The notes under the pieces are model-generated. The model made no database searches. It worked only from the letters and a program-made list of their open reading frames with translations, and was not told the origin of the DNA. From the NCBI GenBank assembly GCA_041584015.1, contig JBFHES010000077.1, positions 1-16,877 of the forward strand: 16,877 bases of DNA, written 5' to 3'. The stretch is from JBFHES01 sp041584015. Lineage in GTDB: Bacteria > Bacteroidota > Bacteroidia > Bacteroidales > M50B96. The first letter of the stretch is position 1. Each line of letters starts with the position of its first letter. The position numbers and the translations under genes were made by a program. Shown in pieces: positions 1 through 7,603 of this stretch.

Positions 1-49
1 CCTTGTTTGATATTTAGCTGATTTTAAAATTTAGTATGGTTTACTGTAC

Positions 50-160
50 CACGCGTGGGGACACGCGCGGCAGCGACATGTGCATGGCAGCATCGGCTAA
101 TGAAGAGATTCCTGCCTTCGCAGGGATGAATAAGCAGTTTAGTTCTTAAGCTTATTCGAG
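50..160. repeat. Cluster of short perfect hairpins in non-coding DNA
   Basis: Three inverted repeats are packed into the non-coding stretch after the last minus-strand gene. CGCGTG (52-57) pairs with CACGCG (62-67) around GGGA. ATTCCTGC (108-115) pairs with GCAGGGAT (120-127) around CTTC, with one G-T pair. GAATAAGC (128-135) pairs with GCTTATTC (150-157) around a 14-base loop. The first half (about 50-97) looks clearly richer in G+C than its flanks. The middle hairpin resembles the small palindromic units often dispersed in bacterial intergenic DNA, but copy number cannot be judged from one window. None of the stems is followed by a long T run on the minus strand, so a classic intrinsic terminator for the upstream gene is not evident. 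Confidence 0.45.
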
Positions 161-165
161 ATAAT

Positions 166-1065
166 TTACAACAATTGTTGCTGCATAAGTTCCAGTCCTT
201 GTAACAAGGTTCGCGGCTGATACTGTAACTCTGTTTTTGCTTTATACAGATTGAAACCAGTTGCAGCTGGCCGATTAACCTTTTCCTTTAAATCAAAAGT
301 TGAAACCGGCGTAATCAGCGATTGATCGAGCTTAAAGAAAGCTGCTGTAGCCTTTGCAATATCCAGTATAGAATACATTTCATCACCTGAAATATGCCAG
401 GTACCAGTTTTGTTTCCCAGAGCTATTTCGGCACAGGCCCAGGCCAGATCTTCAACAAGCGTTGGCATTCTATACTGATCGTTAATTACACGAATGGGCT
501 TGCCTGCTTCCAGGCTATTTTTCACCCACAAAATTATGTTCGATCTACTTAGCGATGGCAATACTCCATAAACCAGGATTGTTCGAACAACGGCATTGGA
601 GCAGGTAAACTTTTGTAACTGCAACTCTCCTTCCAACTTAGAGCGCCCATAAATACTCAACGGATTGGGTAGCGCTTGTTCGGTGTACGGACCGTTCAAT
701 CCATCAAAAACAAAGTCGGTAGAAAGGTGTACCAGGTGTGCGTTTAAGCTCTCAGCAGCTTCGGCTAGTAAGCCTGCTGCTTTTGCATTTACATCCCAGC
801 ATTCGTCAGCATGATCGTGACAATAATCGGGTTGTGTTAAGGCGGCCGTGTTGATAATTACATGGGGCTGCCATTTACTTAAAATGTAGTGCACCTCTGT
901 TTTATTCGTGATGTCTAACAAATCGAATTCATAGCCTGTTAAGTAGTTGATTCTATCAGAACTTTTTGATGTGGCAACTACCCTAAGCCCGGGACGAACC
1001 AGTAACTCAGCAATTAACTTTTGCCCAAGCAATCCATTGCTTCCGGTTACCAGCACTGTCTTCAT
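166..1065 (-). CDS. RmlD-like extended SDR (NAD(P)-dependent sugar-nucleotide reductase family)
   Basis: This 299-residue protein has the layout of the RmlD / dTDP-4-dehydrorhamnose reductase branch of extended short-chain dehydrogenases. A Rossmann nucleotide-binding motif TGSNGLLG lies at residues 7-14. The strand-4 region has NTAALTQPD (72-80). STDFVFDG (115-122) matches the family's TD-V-FDG block, and the catalytic Tyr-Lys pair is Y139-GRS-K143. RmlD performs the last step of dTDP-L-rhamnose synthesis, but no rmlA/B/C neighbours are visible, so the substrate is open. Another RmlD-fold role, such as a different sugar-nucleotide reductase, is equally possible. The start codon shares one base with the stop of the upstream channel gene (TAATG), which implies translational coupling. 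It is the last gene of the minus-strand run. Confidence 0.85.
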   Translation of the reverse strand: MKTVLVTGSNGLLGQKLIAELLVRPGLRVVATSKSSDRINYLTGYEFDLLDITNKTEVHYILSKWQPHVIINTAALTQPDYCHDHADECWDVNAKAAGLLAEAAESLNAHLVHLSTDFVFDGLNGPYTEQALPNPLSIYGRSKLEGELQLQKFTCSNAVVRTILVYGVLPSLSRSNIILWVKNSLEAGKPIRVINDQYRMPTLVEDLAWACAEIALGNKTGTWHISGDEMYSILDIAKATAAFFKLDQSLITPVSTFDLKEKVNRPAATGFNLYKAKTELQYQPRTLLQGLELMQQQLL

Positions 1066-2105
1066 TATTTTTCAGTTGTAAGAGTTTCCATTAAATGCTC
1101 AATCTGTCTGTCGTTGCCCAGTGCAAAAATCTGATCAGACCTTTCCAGGGTTACTTCTGGTGTGGGATTGACAATGTAAGATCCATCACCACGGCGCAAA
1201 CCAATAATATTAGCGCCGGAAGAGTTACGAATATCCAACTCACGAATAGATCGCCCCACAAAGCAATCAGCTAAATGAGTACAAGCAATTTCTTTCAACA
1301 ACACATCCAGGTTACTTTGTAACATTAGGTGATCCAGAAACTCAACCACATCGGATTGGGCAATGAGCTTAGCCATATGCGTACCTCCAAGGCGGTCGGG
1401 CATAATAACATTGGATGCACCGGCTCGTTTCAGCTTTTTATCCGTTTGCTCGTTAGATGCACGACTGATAACCTTTAGTTTTGGATTCAGTTCTATGGCA
1501 GACAATACAACGAATAAATTATCGGCATCAATTGGCAAGGCGGTTATCAATGCCCGGGCCGTATCTATTCTGGCATTTAACAATACATCATCCTGTGTTG
1601 AATCGCCATGCACAAACAGGAAATCGGTTTCCTCTCTGATGATTTGAATGACCTGCTCCTTTTCCTCAATTATAACAACAGTAAAACCGTGACTGGTAAG
1701 TTCAATTGCAGCTTGCTTTCCGTTACGACCATAACCACAAACGATTACATGGTTTTCAAGTTTTTGAATTCTTTTCTTCACTTTATTGTCCCTATAATAA
1801 TTTCTAAAAACACCATCAACTATATACCTGGTAAAGGTGGTAACTACATATGCAAAAATTCCAAAACTAAAGATTATTAAAATACTGGTGAACACCATTC
1901 CTGTATCGGATAAAGGCTGTACCTCTTGAAACCCCACCGTAGACATGGTTATTATGGTCATGTAAAAGGCCTCGATAAAAGTTAAATGCTCCAACCACAT
2001 GTATCCGCTAACCCCTACCAATAGCGAAGCCAGTAACAATATAAATCCGATAAACATATTTCGGAATCGGTATTCTTTATTTTTAAACCGATAAAATAAT
2101 TTCAT
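1065..2105 (-). CDS. Two-TM potassium channel with C-terminal RCK (TrkA-N/TrkA-C) domain
   Basis: The 346-residue protein begins with a first membrane helix (about 17-37), a pore loop containing TVGFQE (56-61), and a second membrane helix (about 70-92). A cytosolic RCK domain follows. Its Rossmann segment HVIVCGYGRNG (119-129) is typical of TrkA-N and it ends with a TrkA-C-like lobe (about 260-340). This is the MthK/Kch-type plan: K+ flux across the inner membrane gated by a ligand bound to RCK. The filter deviates from the usual TVGYGD or TVGFGD, with Gln-Glu after GF, so selectivity is inferred from family rather than from the signature. The start lies 23 bp inside the upstream DUF2851 gene, and the stop is fused to the following ATG. 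Both indicate one transcript. Confidence 0.88.
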   Translation of the reverse strand: MKLFYRFKNKEYRFRNMFIGFILLLASLLVGVSGYMWLEHLTFIEAFYMTIITMSTVGFQEVQPLSDTGMVFTSILIIFSFGIFAYVVTTFTRYIVDGVFRNYYRDNKVKKRIQKLENHVIVCGYGRNGKQAAIELTSHGFTVVIIEEKEQVIQIIREETDFLFVHGDSTQDDVLLNARIDTARALITALPIDADNLFVVLSAIELNPKLKVISRASNEQTDKKLKRAGASNVIMPDRLGGTHMAKLIAQSDVVEFLDHLMLQSNLDVLLKEIACTHLADCFVGRSIRELDIRNSSGANIIGLRRGDGSYIVNPTPEVTLERSDQIFALGNDRQIEHLMETLTTEK

Positions 2106-3354
2106 TCCCTATCTCGCAATTAATACAACGTTTATGGTCGCAATAACCAGACTTTAACTGAATAAGCGCCTGTGTTTCAAAAGCCGATTTGGTTTGTATC
2201 CCAAGCTCGTTCCATTTATTTACAATAGCATTGTTTTCAGCAGTAATATCTTCCAGCATTTGAACAGCACGCTCTTTGTACTGCTCGTTTTTCCTTTTCG
2301 CACCGTAAGCAAAGATAAAAGGAATAACCGTATTTATTAACACCAAATTAATGGCAGTGCTGCCAATCACTTTTTTTTGATCAACAGATGGTTTGTTAAA
2401 ATCGAAATGCGTATTCCAGTAGTCTGATGTACCCGCCTTAAAAAGCTTGGCAATGTTTTCAATTTGGTCGCACTCAATAATTTTTGAAAACAGGCTTTCC
2501 GATTGATTTAGCAGCGATGCAAATTGTGCAATACGCAGGGTAGGAAAATTATTAGGGCGTAATCGCATAAACTTCCATATGTATGCTGCCATTGGTTGTA
2601 GGCGGTACTTCGATTGAAAAAACTCATACTCTTTTCGTAATTGCAGGAAGTAATCATCTCCCAATAAATTACGGTGCAATAAACCCGACTGGCCAAAAAG
2701 CAATGCTTCAATTTGAAATAAATTTCCTTTATGCTTGGCAGGTATGGCAATGGGCAGGGACTTGGCCAATAACTCAAACGGCTCGGCATTGGTTTTAAAA
2801 CCAAAATTGCGAGCCAGAAGCTGATAGAAAGTTTCGCTCCAATTATTACCATTCAGCTGCATGGCCCTATCAATATAATCAGCTTTAGCCGACAAACGTT
2901 CAATGGCCAGTTTACCTAACCAAAAGCTCAATTTCATTTCATCAACTAAATGAATATGTTGCGCGCATGGAATCCATTGTTCGCTATCAATTAACCTTTG
3001 ATAATTTCCTGACAATATTTTATCATAATGCAATTCAACCGTAGGAATGGGTGTGCCATTTGCCCGTTCAACTATCACATCGGCCTCTTCTACTACATGT
3101 AAAATAATGTTATCGTAATCGGCGTCTGCCTGATGATTGTGCTTGTACCAGTCTGATGCCTTTTTATGGATCTCGATATTGCCGGCCCACAGTGTTTCGC
3201 CAATCTGAACCCGCGCATTAAAAAAGTCGGGGCCTGCATGGCTATTCATCTCCCCGGTTTTTATCACGCGCACTTCTTCGCCGTCTTGCGTTACAAGCAT
3301 CGAGAAATCGAATAACTTCAATTTCCATACATATTGGAGGAATTCTTCTGTCAT
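2083..3354 (-). CDS. DUF2851 family protein, function unknown
   Basis: This 423-residue soluble protein matches the Bacteroidota family DUF2851 by its N-terminus (MTEEFLQYVWKLKLFD) and the block GPDFFNARVQIG then GNIEIHKKASDW (41-69). No signal peptide or membrane helix is seen. Residues D43 and E61-I-H63-K64, followed by H72, H74 and D77, are spaced somewhat like a PD-(D/E)XK nuclease core; this is my inference. The extreme C-terminus has three cysteines as C405-x4-C410-x2-C413, which could bind a metal. The gene lies 77 bp after the phytase-like gene and overlaps the channel gene by 23 bp. The family has no assigned function that I know of, and the nucleotide/translation neighbours do not settle one. 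Confidence 0.85.
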   Translation of the reverse strand: MTEEFLQYVWKLKLFDFSMLVTQDGEEVRVIKTGEMNSHAGPDFFNARVQIGETLWAGNIEIHKKASDWYKHNHQADADYDNIILHVVEEADVIVERANGTPIPTVELHYDKILSGNYQRLIDSEQWIPCAQHIHLVDEMKLSFWLGKLAIERLSAKADYIDRAMQLNGNNWSETFYQLLARNFGFKTNAEPFELLAKSLPIAIPAKHKGNLFQIEALLFGQSGLLHRNLLGDDYFLQLRKEYEFFQSKYRLQPMAAYIWKFMRLRPNNFPTLRIAQFASLLNQSESLFSKIIECDQIENIAKLFKAGTSDYWNTHFDFNKPSVDQKKVIGSTAINLVLINTVIPFIFAYGAKRKNEQYKERAVQMLEDITAENNAIVNKWNELGIQTKSAFETQALIQLKSGYCDHKRCINCEIGNEIILSV

Positions 3355-3431
3355 AAAAGTAGCTGATGGGTACTTCTACAATTTCGGAATAATTTGGCTG
3401 ATTTACAAATGGAGACCTATGGCCTGCGACA

Positions 3432-4355
3432 CTAATGGATGGCCATAGCAACAATCTGTGTTTGCTGGTGCTTTCTGCCGTTGTTGTCACTTATAAAAAG
3501 TAACTCGCGGCCACTTGCACTTACTGCAACACCTTCAATATTATCAAGCTTATCAACCATCCGGAAGTCGGTAAGACATTTCACCTTTCTTATTAGCTCT
3601 CCCTCATTATGTGGCAGTTCAACTTTATACACCCTAACGGACGTACCTAGCTGTTTACCCAGAAAGGCTCGCTCAACAACCAATAACATACCATCGTCAA
3701 GCCATAACAATTCCGTAACGCCATTATCTGCCTTCAGGTCGTTAGGCACCAGATCAAGCGGATAAGTATACTCTTTTACTGATTGATCTGTTTGACTATA
3801 TTCTACGATGATGGTTTGAGATGGATCGAAACTACGTTCAAGAGAAACGTACATGAATGCACCCGTGGCGCTAAAGCATAATCCTTCGAAGCCGCTGTTG
3901 CGGCGCAGTGCTCCCTCCCATTTATAGATATTGCTTGTGTTGCCTGCTTCGTCTAACCTACAAACTCGTGTCTCCGAAGTTTCTTCACTTAAGTATAATG
4001 CACCGTCAAGCGGATGCTTGCGCACCGACTCACCATCAAAGCCATTACCATTAAACGGAAGCACACCATCAAACTCATAATGAAGTTTATTATCAACTAG
4101 CTGGATGCTGCACAAATACAGATAAGAGTTTCCAACAGTTTGCGGCATGAGTAAGTACTGGCTCTTGTTTCCTGTATACTCAATGCCTGAAATTTCCTGC
4201 ACAATAGTTCCTTCTACTGCCAGGCCATGAGGCACTACCACATGATCAATGTAAACCAGTGTGTCAAGCCGATTTAACTGCGCATTTATAAAGAATGGAA
4301 AAAGCATGAGCAGCAATAATAATCCGCTTAAAGGTCTGCCTGATTGCCTGCTCAT
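3432..4355 (-). CDS. Exported phytase-like / esterase-like beta-propeller protein
   Basis: The 307-residue product starts with a Sec signal peptide (hydrophobic core about 10-23, likely cleavage after INA at 25). The mature part has the pattern of the 'esterase-like activity of phytase' family. EISGIEYTG lies near 54-62, NGFDGESVR at 104-112, GFEGLCFS at 155-162, and a final IEGVAVSASGRELLFISDNN segment carries conserved acidic and Asn residues. These repeat-like blades suggest a beta-propeller acting in the periplasm or at the cell surface. The substrate is unknown, and the name reflects family resemblance rather than demonstrated phytase activity. It begins 11 bp after nothing but the pyrF stop side of the run, so it is probably cotranscribed with pyrF. 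Confidence 0.78.
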   Translation of the reverse strand: MSRQSGRPLSGLLLLLMLFPFFINAQLNRLDTLVYIDHVVVPHGLAVEGTIVQEISGIEYTGNKSQYLLMPQTVGNSYLYLCSIQLVDNKLHYEFDGVLPFNGNGFDGESVRKHPLDGALYLSEETSETRVCRLDEAGNTSNIYKWEGALRRNSGFEGLCFSATGAFMYVSLERSFDPSQTIIVEYSQTDQSVKEYTYPLDLVPNDLKADNGVTELLWLDDGMLLVVERAFLGKQLGTSVRVYKVELPHNEGELIRKVKCLTDFRMVDKLDNIEGVAVSASGRELLFISDNNGRKHQQTQIVAMAIH

Positions 4356-4366
4356 TGTTTTAGTCT

Positions 4367-5191
4367 TTAGAGATATTGATCCAGCAACTGCCCCATTTCA
4401 AGCTGCAATTCCTTGGCTGCTAATCTTGCATCGGTTGCAAAAGCGGTATCCTTTCCTGCATAGATAATACCTCTTGACGAGTTTACCAATAAACCACAAT
4501 TCTTGTTCATTCCAAATTTAGCCACCAGCTCAAGGCTTCCGCCTTGTGCGCCAACACCAGGTACTAACAAGAAATGATCCGGCACATGCTTGCGCACTTC
4601 ACTTAAGCTTTCAGCTTTAGTGGCACCAACTACATACATCATTTGTTCGTGGTTGGCCCACTCCTGCGATTTCACCAACACCTGTTCAAACAAATTCATG
4701 TCCTGCTCATTCTTAAAAAACTGAAAATCGAAGGCTCCCTTGTTAGATGTTAGTGCTAACAAAATTACCCACTTGTTTTTATACTCAAGAAATGGAGTTA
4801 CCGAATCTGCTCCCATATATGGCGCTACCGTGATGGAATCGAATGGCAAGGATTCCAAAAAAGCTTTGGCATACATTTTTGATGTATTTCCAATATCACC
4901 GCGCTTGGCATCAGCAATCAGGAATAATTCAGGATACTCTGCCTTGCAGTATTTAACAGTCTTTTCAAGACTTATCCAGCCAGCAACCCCCAGCGACTCG
5001 TAAAATGCGATGTTGGGTTTGTAGGCAACACATAAATCATGAGTGGCGTCAATTATCTGTTTGTTAAACTCAAAAATGGGGTCGTCAAGCTTTTTCAAAT
5101 GCTCAGGAATTTTATTGATATCGCTATCAAGCCCTATGCATAAAAAGCTTTGCTTCTTCTTAATCTGTTCGAATATATCTGAGAAGGTCAT
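4367..5191 (-). CDS. pyrF: Orotidine 5'-phosphate decarboxylase (type 2)
   Basis: PyrF decarboxylates OMP to UMP, the last step of de novo pyrimidine synthesis. The catalytic block ADAKRGDIGNTS carries the Asp-Lys-Asp triad region of OMP decarboxylases, and FLCIGLDSD near the N-terminus and LVPGVGAQGG near the phosphate site are also typical. The length (about 274 residues) fits the longer type 2 form rather than the ~235-residue E. coli type. The reading frame is open to an ATG at 5215, giving 8 more residues and a 14-bp overlap with prfA. I prefer the ATG at 5191 because the next residues (MTFSDIFEQIKKKQSFLCIGLD) align with usual family N-termini. The 5215 ATG has an AAGGA-like sequence just upstream, so it cannot be excluded. 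Confidence 0.93.
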   Translation of the reverse strand: MTFSDIFEQIKKKQSFLCIGLDSDINKIPEHLKKLDDPIFEFNKQIIDATHDLCVAYKPNIAFYESLGVAGWISLEKTVKYCKAEYPELFLIADAKRGDIGNTSKMYAKAFLESLPFDSITVAPYMGADSVTPFLEYKNKWVILLALTSNKGAFDFQFFKNEQDMNLFEQVLVKSQEWANHEQMMYVVGATKAESLSEVRKHVPDHFLLVPGVGAQGGSLELVAKFGMNKNCGLLVNSSRGIIYAGKDTAFATDARLAAKELQLEMGQLLDQYL

Positions 5192-5201
5192 GTTTTCAAA
5201 A

Positions 5202-6293
5202 TTAAACCATTTCATTTTCCTTCAGACGCTCAGCATTCTCAGCCATCTGAAGTTTATCAATTATTCCCTGAATATCGCCATCGATAATTGCCGGCAGGTT
5301 GTATAAAGTTAAATTGATACGATGATCAGTTACTCTACCCTGTGGCCAATTGTAGGTACGGATTTTTGCTGATCGATCGCCCGTAGACACCATGGTCTTT
5401 CGTTTACCTGCAATCTCATCCATGTACTTTTGATACTCCAGATTGTACAAGCGTGTTCTCAATTCGGCAAATGCCTTATCGTAATTCTTCAGCTTCGATT
5501 TCTGATCCTGACACTGAACAACAATACCTGACGGAATGTGTGTCAAACGAATAGCAGAGTACGTGGTGTTTACCGACTGGCCACCTGGACCGGATGAACA
5601 AAACTCATCGCGACGAATGTCTGCGGTTTTCAACTCAACGTCGAACTCATCAGCCTCCGGCAACACAGCAACGGTTGCAGCTGATGTATGCACGCGTCCC
5701 TGCGTTTCTGTTTGAGGTACACGCTGCACGCGATGCACTCCCGACTCATACTTTAAAACACCATATACGCCATTGCCACTCACCTTCAGAATTATTTCTT
5801 TGTAGCCTCCAGAAGTACCTTCGGTAAAAGAAGTGATTTCTACTTTCCAGCGTTTTGTCTCGCAGAACTTAGTGTACATACGGTATAAGTCTCCAGCAAA
5901 AATACTGGCCTCATCACCACCAGTACCACCTCTGATTTCTACAACTGCATTCTTATCATCTTCCGGATCTTTTGGTATCAGCAAGATTTTAATATCTTCT
6001 TCCAGCTCGGCTTTCCTTGCAATTGATTCTTCAAGTTCCAGCTTTGCCATTTCGCGCATTTCAGGATCCTTCTCCTCGTCGAGCATTTCCTTAGCACCAT
6101 CAATATTGTCAATAACGGATTTTATTTCGTTGTAGGCCTCAACAATGGGCTCAAGGTTTTTATATTCTTTGTTCAAACTCACATATCGCTTCATATCGGC
6201 GATTACATCAGGGTTTGTTATCTGCTGAGCAACCTCTTCAAAGCGCATTTTTACGCCTTCGAGTTTCTCTAATATCATACTTCCATCACTCAT
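5202..6293 (-). CDS. prfA: Peptide chain release factor 1
   Basis: RF1 recognises UAA and UAG stop codons and triggers peptide release on the ribosome. The 363-residue protein has the long helical N-terminal domain, the codon-reading tripeptide P-Q-T (193-195, RVPQTETQGR) in the RF1-type P-x-T form, and the catalytic GGQ at 237-239 within SSGPGGQSVNTT. RF2 would carry S-P-F instead of P-x-T, which excludes prfB. The start at 6293 gives a slightly extended N-terminus; an in-frame ATG at residue 6 (6278) is an alternative. It starts 12 bp after the purM stop and runs into pyrF. I recall the purM-prfA-pyrF order as common in this phylum, and this window agrees with that. Confidence 0.96.
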   Translation of the reverse strand: MSDGSMILEKLEGVKMRFEEVAQQITNPDVIADMKRYVSLNKEYKNLEPIVEAYNEIKSVIDNIDGAKEMLDEEKDPEMREMAKLELEESIARKAELEEDIKILLIPKDPEDDKNAVVEIRGGTGGDEASIFAGDLYRMYTKFCETKRWKVEITSFTEGTSGGYKEIILKVSGNGVYGVLKYESGVHRVQRVPQTETQGRVHTSAATVAVLPEADEFDVELKTADIRRDEFCSSGPGGQSVNTTYSAIRLTHIPSGIVVQCQDQKSKLKNYDKAFAELRTRLYNLEYQKYMDEIAGKRKTMVSTGDRSAKIRTYNWPQGRVTDHRINLTLYNLPAIIDGDIQGIIDKLQMAENAERLKENEMV

Positions 6294-6305
6294 GGTTCAT
6301 TCTCC

Positions 6306-7478
6306 TTATTCGTAAATAAACTCTCCAAACTCCGACTTGATCGTCAATTTATTTGAAGTAGCCGCTTCGCAACGACCAATTACTTTTGCTTCAATATTAT
6401 AGGATGAAGCAATATCAATAATGCTTTGAGCCATTTCCTCATCAACATAGATTTCCATTCTATGGCCCATATTAAACACCTTGTACATTTCGTGCCAACT
6501 TGTTTGACTTTCCTGCTGGATGGTTTCAAACAAAGGCGGAACATCAAACATATTATCTTTAATAATATGTAAATTCTCCACAAAGTGCATTACTTTAGTT
6601 TGGGCACCACCTGAACAATGCACCATACCATGTATCTTTGAACGATGTTCTTTTAAGATGGTATTGATAACCGGCGCGTAAGTTCTGGTTGGAGACAATA
6701 CCATTTTACCGGCATCGATTCCCAATTTTTCTATTTTATCTGTCAGTTTATAATTTCCTGAATACACCAACTCTTCAGGTACATTCGGGTCAAAACTCTC
6801 CGGATATTTCTCGGCCAGGTATTTTGAGAAAACATCATGACGTGCAGATGTTAAGCCATTGCTTCCCATTCCGCCGTTGTACTCTTTCTCATAACTTGAC
6901 TGACCGTAGGAGCTCATTCCTACAATTACATCTCCTGGTTTAATGTTATCATTGGAGATTACATCGCTGCGTTTCATCCGAGCTATTACTGTTGAGTCGA
7001 CAATAATTGTACGAACCAAATCGCCAACATCAGCAGTTTCACCGCCCGTTGAATAAATCTCCACTCCCATATCGCGGAGTTCAGCAAGCAATTCTTCTGT
7101 TCCATTTATAATGGCCGAAATTACTTCACCAGGAATGTGATTTTTGTTACGCCCAATGGTGGATGACACCAAAATAGTATCCGTTGCACCCACGCATAAC
7201 AGATCGTCAACATTCATTATCAAAGCGTCCTGAGCAATTCCTTTCCAAACGGATAGGTCGCCGGTTTCGCGCCAGTACATATAAGCCAAAGCCGATTTGG
7301 TACCAGCACCATCTGCGTGCATGATATTGCAATAGTCCTTATCACCAGTAAGTAAATCGGGCACAACTTTACAAAATGCCTTTGGGAACAGACCTTTGTC
7401 AATGTCCTTAATAGCCTGATGTACATCTTCCTTTGATGCAGAAACTCCACGTAAATTATATCTGTAATCCTGGTTCAT
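6306..7478 (-). CDS. purM: Phosphoribosylformylglycinamidine cyclo-ligase (AIR synthetase), long Bacteroidota form
   Basis: PurM makes aminoimidazole ribonucleotide from FGAM with ATP, step five of purine synthesis. The 390-residue protein is longer than the ~345-residue E. coli enzyme and has the features of the Bacteroidota version: RGVSASKEDVH (10-20), HADGAGTKSALAYMYW (54-69), MNVDDLLCVGA (88-98), STGGETADVGDLVRTI in the middle, and HCSGGAQTKVMHF and VFNMGHRMEIY towards the C-terminus. The Gly-rich ATP-binding and Asp-rich metal-binding blocks of the PurM/PurL fold are present. It heads the seven-gene minus-strand run. A strong hairpin with a U tract sits just 18 bases upstream of its ATG, which could be the terminator of the preceding gene or a control element for this one. 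Confidence 0.95.
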   Translation of the reverse strand: MNQDYRYNLRGVSASKEDVHQAIKDIDKGLFPKAFCKVVPDLLTGDKDYCNIMHADGAGTKSALAYMYWRETGDLSVWKGIAQDALIMNVDDLLCVGATDTILVSSTIGRNKNHIPGEVISAIINGTEELLAELRDMGVEIYSTGGETADVGDLVRTIIVDSTVIARMKRSDVISNDNIKPGDVIVGMSSYGQSSYEKEYNGGMGSNGLTSARHDVFSKYLAEKYPESFDPNVPEELVYSGNYKLTDKIEKLGIDAGKMVLSPTRTYAPVINTILKEHRSKIHGMVHCSGGAQTKVMHFVENLHIIKDNMFDVPPLFETIQQESQTSWHEMYKVFNMGHRMEIYVDEEMAQSIIDIASSYNIEAKVIGRCEAATSNKLTIKSEFGEFIYE

Positions 7479-7496
7479 TGTCTGAATTTAAATAAT

Positions 7497-7524
7497 AAAA
7501 AAAACGCCCCGATAATTCGGGACG
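7497..7524 (-). terminator. Intrinsic terminator after the OmpA-family gene, 18 bases before purM
   Basis: Read on the minus strand, CGTCCCGA and TCGGGGCG form an 8-bp stem (one G-U pair) around ATTA, followed at once by eight U residues (plus-strand A run 7497-7504). This is a strong intrinsic terminator for the gene ending at 7604. A second, weaker stem of TCCCG/CGGGA lies just upstream at 7533-7550. Confidence 0.85.
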
Positions 7525-7550
7525 CTTTCCTCTCCCGTTTTTAAGCGGGA

Positions 7551-7558
7551 CAAAATTA
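7551..7558 (-). promoter_or_regulatory. Possible -7 box for the purM operon
   Basis: The minus strand reads TAATTTTG, an exact match to the Bacteroidota -7 consensus TAnnTTTG. A matching -33 TTG at the proper distance is lacking (only CTG at 18 bp), so the call is weak. A start about 6 bases downstream would place transcription upstream of the terminator hairpin at 7497-7524. Confidence 0.35.
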
Positions 7559-7603
7559 CTTCTTCTTTCAAATTATCAGGACATATTATTATATTTTTAT
7601 GCG

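Noticed and set aside
126..149. Short frame MNKQFSS-stop whose seven residues equal the first seven of the prohibitin protein at 12894
   Set aside because: The two DNA stretches differ at several third codon positions and have unrelated flanks; a chance match is the simplest explanation.
1363..1880. Plus-strand frames of 90-94 codons opposite the K+ channel gene
   Set aside because: They are antisense to a well-supported channel/RCK gene and show no recognisable domain.
3242..3490. 82-codon minus-strand frame across the gap between the DUF2851 and phytase-like genes
   Set aside because: It overlaps the 3' end of one well-supported gene and the 5' end of the other, has a basic low-complexity end and no family resemblance; it is a frame shadow.
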